Below, piece after piece: positions 56,690 through 64,000 of a DNA stretch of 64,000 bases; positions within the stretch are counted from its first letter, which is position 1; every line of letters begins with the position of its first letter. This DNA is from Hemerocallis citrina. Lineage: Eukaryota; Streptophyta; Magnoliopsida; Asparagales; Asphodelaceae. The notes beneath the pieces are model-generated. The model was not told where the DNA came from and did not search any database. It worked only from the letters and a program-made list of their open reading frames with translations. Where the stretch lies: assembly GCA_017893485.1 (NCBI GenBank), contig CM030359.1:33625175-33689174 (forward strand). The letters run 5' to 3'. Position numbers and translations under genes: made by a program.

Positions 56690-57245
56690 CTAGGGTCTAC
56701 GATGCGGATGTGATCCACAGAATGCATGCTTGATGAGTCAAGACATGGCGTGGGCAATATACTCCAGAATGATCGGGATCTTGGCGACGCTTGTGGGATG
56801 TTTGGTGACGGCAAGAGAATCGTGTTCCGGGAGGAGGCTGAACTATCGTAGAATGCATGCTTGATGAGTCAAGACATGGCGCGAGGTTCCCCTCCAGGAT
56901 CTTGGACACGTGCTTGTAATCATGGAACGTCTATGACACTTGCTGAAATTACAGGTAGATACATAGTGTGGAGGTGATGAAGGTGAGAGAAAAACATGAG
57001 TATGAGAGCTAGGGTACGGTGCGGGTGTGTGAGCCGCAGAATGCATGCTTGATGAGTCAAGACATGGCGCGGGCACAACTCAGTAATGATCGGACTTTAG
57101 TCACACTTGTGGGATGTTTTGGTGACTGCAAGAGGAGTGTGTTCAGGGAGGAGGCTGAATTGTCGCAGAATGCATGCTTGTCGAGTCAAGACATGGCGCG
57201 AAATTCTACTCCAGGGGCCAGGATACATGCTTGTACTCATAGAAT
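56690..57245. repeat. Tandem duplication (unit about 320 bp), family 2 LTR
   Basis: Two units share GTGATGAAAGTAAGAG/GTGAGAG, GAATGCATGCTTGATGAGTC, GGGATGTTTGGTGACGG and GGGAGGAGGCTGAA. The core GCATGCTTGATGAGTC occurs four times (about 56724, 56855, 57043, 57171). A single unit is found at 28060-28290 in another copy, so the duplication is recent. Confidence 0.8.
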
Positions 57246-57390
57246 CATCTAAGATACTCACTGAAATTACAGAAGTAGAGTAAGTCATGGCGAGGGATTG
57301 AACCCTACAAAAATGAAGAACGGTTAAGAGGCTTGCCCTCGGACTAAATTAAATGAATAGACTTAAGTTGACACTAAGCACATGCGTGAT

Positions 57391-58010
57391 CCTGTCTGCC
57401 AGTTTCCTGATTTCTTTACAGGTTACTTGATTTTGAATTACAAGTTACATGATTTGGATACATAATTCTGATTTAGAACTCACATGATTTTGATTCACAA
57501 GTTTGCAAGAACCCATTTCCATTACATGTTTTCCAGTTACAAGTTGTTGTCTTTCCGTTCATATGTTTATTGCTAGTTGCATCACACTTGACTTCGTTTT
57601 ATTTCATGTTCTTTGATTCTTGTCATTGTTCCTTGTTATATCTTGGTTCTTGTTCCTTATTATATTTCCGTTCTTATATTCTTTTGTTTGTACTACTTGC
57701 GGCCCATAACTTGCTCTAACGGGTACTCTATTTGTCTTTCTTTGAGTTATGTTGTACAGGCACAGACAATGGGTTATTGAAAGAACTCGTCGAACTGTTA
57801 CTGCACTGCATATTCTCTGGCTATTTGGTAAGTCCTTGTATTTCAGATACTGGTTATTGCATTATATTTCTATTTATGTGATTATTATTGTACTGTTGAG
57901 TTACCTGGTATTGTACAGCTTATGGATGATATGAGTTGGCATACTTATATCATTCGCTGGGCCCCAGTTACGTGCCTGTGTTTCCGTATAATGGGAAGCG
58001 GGGCGTGACA
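57391..58010 (+). mobile_element. Family 1 LTR copy B, final part
   Basis: It resumes with the ACTTGATTTTGA-rich stretch matching 20560-20960 and ends GCTTATGGATGATATGAG, CGCTGGGC and GGGGCGTGACA at 58010, as in the copy ending at 21360. Confidence 0.65.
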
Positions 58011-58581
58011 CTATATATACATCTTAACCCTTAATCCTAACCCTAATCACCTCTGCCTAAACACAACAGCCGCCAAACCCTTTCTTCCCCCCTACTGTAC
58101 AGACCTCATCCCCTACCTCTCATTCTCCTGCACTCGACCCAACCCATCCCGCTCTCGTCCCTATTCCTCATCGTTGCCTTCTGCCCGTCAACCCACCATT
58201 GCCTGCGTCCTCTCCCTTCCTCCTTCGAGTTCAGCCAACCGCCTTTGCCTTCATCCAGTCAGCCTGCTCACACCATCGCCAACCCCGAGCAACCTCGCCC
58301 CATCGCGCCACCCACCGCACTCGAGCTCCCAGCCTCCTGCCATTGCCTCGTCAATGCCAAGCCTCGCCCCTGTGCTCTGCCCTCGTCCACCGCAGCCGCA
58401 GTCAAAGCCACCCTGAGCGCCTCCAGCTCGTTCTCTCTGCCTCTCCCCTGGATTGCCGAACTCATCTCCTTCATCGCCATCTCGCCTTCGCCAGCATCCA
58501 TCTCCTACCTCTTCACCACCCCAGTCACCTCCTCGCCGGCAGCCGACACTGCCTCCGACCAGTCTACCACCGACAGTAAGC
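58011..58581 (+). mobile_element. Family 1 LTR copy A, continuation
   Basis: It opens CTATATATACATC, matching copy B at 51699, and runs into a C-rich block, continuing copy A where copy B interrupted it. It is cut at 58582 by the copia element. Frames at 58174-58640 are Pro/Ser-rich readings of the C-rich block and are not called. Confidence 0.6.
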
Positions 58582-60070
58582 TATTGGATCCTGTAGGCAA
58601 GGCAAGAAACACTAGGGGGGAGGTGAATAGTGTTTCTTAAAAAATAAATGCGGAATTAAACTTTTCTTCTGACCAGTCGACTTGAAGAGATAAATCAGTC
58701 GACTGGAGCGACAGTAAAGAAGAGTATTTTAAAGCGAGTCTGATCAGCCGACTTATAGAAGAGTCAGTCGACTTATCACGCAAGTTTACAGAGAAAGTAG
58801 TACAAGTCTGACCAGTCGACTTACAAATAGACACAGTCGACTGTCCAGACAAGTTTTACAGAGAACTTAAAAAGCAAGAAAGTGAAATGCAAGTTCAAAG
58901 AGATACAACCACAGAGTACACACGATGTATCCTGGTTCGGTCCTCCCGACCTACATCCAGTCCCCAAGCAACCCACTTGAATTTTTCCACCATTCTTGAA
59001 ATAATTACAAGAACACCCTACGGCGTTAGACAACAACCTTGTCCAACCCCTAGTCCTTTCTCACAACTAGAGAAAGCAACCCACTCTTCCACCAAGAATA
59101 AAACCTGAATCTACACCCTAGAGCCATACTCTCCAACCGAGAGGAAACCACTCTCACAACCCGACAGTGAAGAACAACAACAAAAAGTTTACAAACAACC
59201 TATAGCCTTGTTGTGGATGTGATTTTATGCATGGCTATTAGGTCAACTTCCGAAATCAGTCTAAAATGAAATCACTGTTGTGCTAGACTGATTTCAGAGA
59301 ACCAAGACTTAGAAAGTGAATGCTTTTGAATGCTTTTACTTGTTAAAACAAAAAGCTTGGGAACTTGAGAAACAAAAGCTTGGAAAAATAAGTTGTTGAC
59401 CTTTTCAAAGTGATTTCTATTCTCTATTTATAGAGTTAGAATCACTGGACGTTGAGAGGCAGTTGTACCAACTGTCAACCAACTGAAATAAACTTTTGAA
59501 TTCGAAAAATCAAAATTTGAAATCAGCAAACTATCGAAACGAATTGAACAGTCGACTGGGTTACCGTTATGAGTCGACTGGTCAGAGTTTGAATAAGTTC
59601 AGCCAGTTTCGTACTAAGAAAGCGAACTGGTGCCTTATGGCGGTCGACTGGTACTTAATAGCTGAGTTTTTTCAATCTTTGTTTTGATCTTTTTAAGTTT
59701 GAAAAACACTCAATTATTTTAAAGATAATGTGTGAGTGTGTGTGGTAAGGCTTTTACACAATTTCTAAGACTCAAAGAAAATAAAAAGGTTACAATTGTT
59801 ACAAGACACTTAATACAATAAATTGAAGCATATGTCTTGTTCTTGAGTCTTGAGTCTTGAGATAACTTTTAGCCTTCGTCTTTTTCTTGTAAGCTGGAAA
59901 CCTTGTAGCTTTCTTGATTAATTAGCTATAAGAACTTTGTTTGTAGCTGTGCTTGATCAACTTGCTTTAAGAAGCTTGTTAGAACATTTGCCTTTGTATA
60001 TCCTGTAATATGTAAGAAGTACAACAACAACTTTGCATTGTGTTGTAATTATCAAAATCAAGAATCAACA
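58582..60070 (-). mobile_element. 3' LTR of the copia element (1489 bp)
   Basis: On the minus strand it starts TGTTGATTCTTGATTTTG at 60070 and ends GCCTACAGGATCCAATA at 58582. The final CA has become TA. It is homologous to the solo LTR at 32410-33765 at both ends. A probable TATA, CTATAAATAGAG, lies at 59428-59439. It holds five AGTCGACT pairs. The roughly 3' terminal part contains conserved GGGAGGACCGAACCAGGAT, also in the solo LTR. Confidence 0.9.
58675..59649. repeat. AGTCGACT pairs in the copia 3' LTR
   Basis: Pairs start at 58675/58697, 58746/58766, 58814/58835, 59550/59572 and 59621/59642 (spacing 22, 20, 21, 22, 21). Seven sites are exact; AGCCGACT, GGTCGACT and the two-mismatch AGCGAACT are the weak members. 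As in the solo LTR, they form two clusters, one towards each end. Confidence 0.85.
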
Positions 60071-60086
60071 TTCTCCCCCTTTTTGA
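60071..60086 (-). other. Polypurine tract of the copia element
   Basis: TCAAAAAGGGGGAGAA on the minus strand, directly before the LTR start, where plus-strand DNA synthesis would be primed. A similar tract (60248-60258) 170 bases upstream could be a second one. Confidence 0.85.
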
Positions 60087-60416
60087 TGATGACAACATAA
60101 TAGCTTATAATAAAGGGAATAAATATTACAAGTGCTCGCATGCTCTCCCTATCAAATGTACAACATGCATAGGTGTGAAAGCATGTACAAATAAATGTAT
60201 CACCATACAAAGCAAAACATACAAAGCAATGTAAATGCTTATATGTTCTCCCCCTTTGTCACCAACAAAAATGGAAAAAAATACTCCTCACAAACAAACA
60301 ATACAGACAAAAATGCATTCATAGAAACTTAGTCTTAGTTCAAACGATTACATAATAGATAGAAAATGCAACAATAAGTAGGAAAATACATAGAAAATAA
60401 TAAAAATAGTAACTCA

Positions 60417-61454
60417 TCAATCTTCATCTTCTTCATCTTGGTCATCATGAGAGGGAGGAGGAAATTGAGTGGTGAATAGGCGGGTAAGATGAGAAATATG
60501 CGACTCAAGAACATCTTGACGATCCATGATATAATTGAAAGCATGATAACGACTGCAAGGATCATCAAAATCTGCACGAGTACGAGAGGAACTAGAAGTA
60601 GAATACAGATGAGCTGAAGTAGCTAAAGGAACAGGAGGGAAAGTCCTAGAGGTAGACCTAGGTGGAGAAGTAAGAAGCTTCATGCGTGCTAAACTTGCAC
60701 TATCAAAAGACTCATAATGCTTTACTACATTGGTCTCTGCATCGAGATCAACATCATAAGCACAAAAGACTCGAGTAAGAAGGGCACCAAAAGGAAGAAA
60801 TGAAGTATGAGCCTTATGAAGTCTAGAAAATATGATACAACCCCAATTTAGATTAATTTTGCCAAATATTGCATAAACGGCTTGTTGTAATTCCAGGGAA
60901 TATTGATCATAACTCCCGGTTTCGGGAATGATATTGTATGATAGTATCCGTGCAACAAGTTTTGCAACAGGGGTAATGGACCTATTTGTCATAGGTGTTC
61001 CATGATTAGGCAAATAAATTCTAGATAAAGTGGTGGCATCATCCATCTCAGTTTCTCCTAAGTCAAGCCCTTCATCATCTAAACCCAAAATAAGGTTGAT
61101 TCTTTTGGAGGTGTGTTTCATCTTCTTATTTTTGACAGAGGTATAAATGAAAATCTCACTACCATCATCTGATTGAACAACCTTCATATTTGTATAAAAC
61201 AAATAAATGAGTTGAGGGTAGTAGTAGGGTTGATTTTCTAAAGATAAAAACTCATACAGACCACAATGTTGAAACAAAGAAATGAGATTAAACCTATCAA
61301 GATCGGAAAAATTGACAAACCGACCCGGAAAAATTATAATGGAACATATGATGTACCATTTTTCAACAAGGTCGGGACTTCAAAGATATTGAATGTAGTC
61401 CCTAGAAGATGAACCTTCCTCTACATGAGATGTTTTAGATCTCTTAGGAGCCAT
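60417..61454 (-). pseudogene. Third ORF of the SIRE-like element; plant transposon protein-like
   Basis: The likely start is ATG 61454 (MAPKRSKTSHVEEG), with one stop TGA at 61380-61382 (codon 25); the frame is then open for about 320 codons. NLISLFQHCGLYEFLSL, YYYPQLIYLFYTNM and IYLPNHGTPMTNRSITPV resemble the 'putative plant transposon protein' domain often found in plant retroelements. The C-terminal half has a Ser-rich linker, a short helix-like stretch and an acidic end (DDQDEEDEDE). I see no signal peptide or clear membrane segment, so there is no support for an envelope-like role. Function is unknown; it is a candidate for reading the paired AGTCGACT sites, but this is speculative. Confidence 0.6.
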
Positions 61455-61992
61455 AATAAGAAAGAAAAAAGAGAAAATGAAGTATACCAATAAAGAGACT
61501 CTAAAACTTCAAGTGGACTTGAAATCTACAAGAAATCAGAGGAGTTGGATCTTCACAAGGCTGGAAATTGACAGCAGCAGCAACAGCGACAGTCGACTTC
61601 TCTTGTACAGATCTGGGAGATAAAGGTAAGGTAAAAGTGAAAGGAAAGGGGTAGGTTTAGGGTTTTTACATAGAAATATATGGCTGAGATCAAAGGAGAA
61701 GAATAGCAACGACTTAGATATGGTCAAAGAAGAGTAAAAAGGTGAATAGTCACCTCAAAAGATGTACCAAAATTCGAATCTGAAAAAAAATTGATTCGCA
61801 ACAGTCGACTGGTATTAGTAGGCAGTCGACTTAGTCGAGAGTAAAAAAATTTGAACATAATATTATTACAGCTGGTCAGTCGACTGGGTGCTGAGTAAAG
61901 TCGACTGTCCAGAGCATAAAACTCAGACAAAATTAAAAAAAATACTTGGCAGTCGACCGAACAATGTGTGTAAGTCGACTTACAAAAAAAAT
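61455..61992 (-). repeat. Spacer between pol and third ORF with AGTCGACT pairs
   Basis: No gene is apparent. Pairs start at 61803/61824, 61878/61899 and 61951/61973 (spacing 21, 21, 22; pair steps 75 and 73), plus a single site at 61591. All but 61951 (AGTCGACC) are exact. Thus sites lie both inside and outside the LTR of the same element. Confidence 0.8.
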
Positions 61993-64000
61993 TCAAGAAA
62001 TATCATGAAAATTACAAATTTCTTGTTCTCTTATTAAGGTTATAAAAGTGTCTTCTTTAAGGGGTTTGGTAAAAATGTCAGCTACTTGTTTATCAGTAGA
62101 AATAAAGTCAAAAGAAATGTCTCCCTTTAAAACATGATCACGTAGAAAATGATGTCGAATATCAATATGTTTCGTACGTGAGTGTTGAACCGGATTCTTT
62201 GATAAGTTAATGGCACTGGTATTATCACACATTATTGAAGGTTTTTCAAATGAAATACCATAGTCTAATAGGGTTTGTTTCATCCACAAAATTTGGGCAC
62301 AAGCCAAACTTGCAGCGATATATTCAACTTCTGTAGTAGATAGGGATACCGAATTTTGCTTCTTACTGCACCAAGAGACTAGTGAATGTCCCAAATAGTG
62401 ACATGTCCCACTTTTGCGGTCAGTTTTACTACCAGCAAAATCCGCATCACTATATGACAAAAGTTGTAAATTGTCGGTGCGTGGATAAAAAAGACCATAA
62501 TCAGACGTGCCTTTAATATATCTTAAAATGCGTTTAATAGCTTTTAAGTGAGATTCTTTAGGACTTGAGTGATATCTAGTACACAAACATACACTAAACA
62601 TAATTTCCGGTCTACTAGCAGTTATATATAAGAGTGAGCTAATCATATCTCGATAGAGTTTCTGATCGACACTCTTACCTAATTCATCTCTATTAAAGGT
62701 AGTGGTAGTAGCCATAGGTGTGGTCTTACCACTCGTGCTATCCATGTTAAACCGTTTGAGTAATTCCTTGACATATTTTCCTTGATTAATGAATATGCCA
62801 TTTTGCGACTGCTTAATTTGTAGTCCAAGGAAATAATTGAGTTCACCCATGTGACTCATCTCAAACTCATTTTTCGTGGTGATAGTAAACTCTTGACATA
62901 GATTACTATCAGTAAAAACGAAAATTATGTCAAGAACATATATTTGTATGATTAAAATATCATTCTTAATTCTTCTAATAAACAGAGTAGTATCTACTAT
63001 TTCAAAACCTGTTTCTAAAAGAAAGTCTTCAATCGATCATACCAAGCACGAGGTGCTTGTTTAAGTCCGTACAAAGCCTTTTTCAATTTAAAAACATGGT
63101 TTGGGAATTGTTCATGTTCAAAACCTGGTGGTTGTTTAACATAAATATCTTCCTTTATAAACCCATTAAGGAATGCACTTTTAACATCCATTTGAAAAAG
63201 TATAAAATTCATAAAACAAGCAAAAGATAATAAGATACGAATTGATTCTAATCTAGCAACAGGAGCATATGTTTCATCAAAATCTATGCATTCTTCTTGA
63301 TTATACCCTTGAGCAACTAGTCTAGCATTGTTCCTAACAACTTATCCTGATTCATCTAACTTATTCTTGAATACCCATTTAGTACCAATTATAGTATGAT
63401 CAGGAGGTCGTGGAACTAAATCCCATACTTCATTCCTTATGAATTGGTTTAACTCATCTTGTATGGCATTCATCCAAAATTCATTCTCGCACGCTTCTTG
63501 TATATTCTTCGGTTCAAAGTCCGACAAGAAAGCTGTGTAAGATATCATATTAACATGTGATCTCGTCTGAATACCATGTGAAATGTCACCAATTATTAAG
63601 TCATGAGAATGATCTCTAACTTCAACAAAAGACTTTGGTAAAGTTGGAGACATCACAACAGGATCAGTCGACTTGACAAGTCCCTCAGTCGACCGATTAG
63701 CATCAGTCGACTTGACTTCCTTATCGGTCAACTTATCCGCAACACTAGTTTGTTCTAAAGAAGTAATTACTTTATTTAAGGGTGATGAATTAGTTTCATC
63801 ATCTTCAATTAAAGTCGATGAAGACAGAGATTCATTAAATGCAACATGCATAGATTCTTCAATAGTCATTGTTGACTTGTTGAAGATTCTATATGCTTTA
63901 CTCCTATTTGAGTATCCTACAAAGATACCATCATTAGATCTAGGATAAAATTTATCTAAATTATCCTTAGTGTTCAGAATGAAACACTTACAACCAAATA
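61993..64000 (-). pseudogene. Copia pol: integrase end, reverse transcriptase, RNase H (partial)
   Basis: From the window end the frame reads the integrase end (FILNTKDNLDKFYPRSNDG, GIFVGYSNRSKAYRIFN), then a linker (about 63870-63560) that contains AGTCGACT sites, then RT: WDLVPRPPDHTIIGTKWVFK, then QMDVKSAFLNG (first catalytic Asp kept), QPPGFEHEQFPNHVFKL and KALYGLKQAPRAWYDRL. A stop TAA lies at 63342-63344, and a frameshift near 63016. The YVDD active site is YVLD here (62929-62940). RNase H follows with SDADFAGSKTDRKSGTC, STTEVEYIAA and VADIFTKPL, ending at 61993. Confidence 0.9.
63666..63733. repeat. AGTCGACT-type sites in the integrase-RT linker
   Basis: Sites start at 63666 (exact), 63687 (AGTCGACC), 63705 (exact) and 63726 (GGTCAACT), spacing 21, 18, 21. 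They fall in coding sequence and translate to repeated K-S-T-D and R-S-T-E motifs in a variable linker, suggesting that the DNA site rather than the peptide is what is kept. Confidence 0.7.

Larger units (their letters stand above)
54092..57390 (+). mobile_element. Family 2 LTR inserted in family 1 copy B
   Basis: It starts TGTAACACCCCGCAAAATT. In order it has a G-box-rich upstream region, a TATA box (54950), a CT-rich leader with CTCTCTTTCTCTC, the AGGTGGGTGTTTCTT motif (55298), an array of AGTCGACT pairs, the tandem domain (56690-57245) and the GGGATTGAACCCTAC...CTTGCCCTCGG back region (57290-57340). Its own end (GGGTGTTACA) is missing; family 1 sequence is back by about 57390, so the right junction is a deletion. 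It is the most informative family 2 copy. Confidence 0.7.
58582..64000 (-). mobile_element. SIRE-like Ty1/copia retrotransposon, runs past the window end
   Basis: On the minus strand it has pol (64000-61993), a spacer, a third ORF (61454-60417), a polypurine tract and a 3' LTR (60070-58582). A extra ORF between pol and a long LTR, with AAAAAGGGGGAG before the LTR, fits the SIRE/Maximus lineage. Pol is broken by a stop and a frameshift, and the third ORF by one stop, so this copy is inactive but not very old. It is inserted in family 1 copy A. Confidence 0.85.

Overview
This window is AT-rich nuclear DNA of a flowering plant. The evidence is plant-specific mobile elements throughout: Tekay-like and Tat-like Ty3/gypsy elements, a SIRE-like Ty1/copia element, an L1-type LINE, a Mutator-like element carrying a plant mobile domain, hAT-like short elements and palindromic MITEs. 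I see no intact host gene. The only host-gene trace is one exon, perhaps two, of a CCR4-type mRNA deadenylase at about 10.4-11.4 kb. The species cannot be named from the sequence.

Most of the non-coding sequence consists of copies of two long LTR families, which I call family 1 and family 2. Family 1 starts TGTAACCCC, ends GGGGCGTGACA and is about 4 kb long; it has a C-rich block followed by an ATC-rich or GATCTT-rich block. Family 2 starts TGTAACACC, ends GGGTGTTACA and has a TATA box, a conserved AGGTGGGTGTTTC motif and a variable tandem-repeat domain. Both look like LTRs of Ty3/gypsy elements, and most copies are solo or truncated.

Layout: 1-3966, end of a family 2 LTR with minisatellites. 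3967-5304, two palindromic MITEs set in TA/GA/CT microsatellites. 5305-6490, promoter half of a family 2 LTR. 6491-9700, rearranged Tekay-like pol on the minus strand, split by a family 1 LTR end. 9701-11450, CCR4-like fragment with a hAT-like insertion. 11990-17340, degenerate Tat-like gag-pol on the minus strand. 17344-23177, mixed LTR fragments and a second Tat-like 5' end (LTR, primer-binding site, gag start). 23178-31081, family 1 and family 2 LTR pieces with a second hAT copy, half a MITE and two tRNA-like SINE heads. 31082-37060, a copia fragment whose protease is split by a solo family 1 LTR, which itself contains a solo copia LTR; both insertions have 5-bp target duplications. 37561-40935, Mutator-like element with two convergent captured coding fragments. 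41229-58581, nested family 1 and family 2 LTRs, with a 7.4 kb LINE (44113-51561, 16-bp target duplication) and a family 2 LTR inside. 58582-64000, a SIRE-like copia element on the minus strand that runs off the end.

The main unexplained signal is the 8-bp palindrome AGTCGACT. I counted about 29 exact copies plus one-mismatch variants. Most occur as pairs with starts 20-22 bp apart, and the pairs often recur about every 65-75 bp. They lie in the LTR, the post-pol region and the integrase-RT linker of the copia family, and in one copy of the unrelated family 2 LTR, and I noticed none elsewhere. They look like binding sites for a dimeric or two-site DNA-binding protein, but the protein is unknown.
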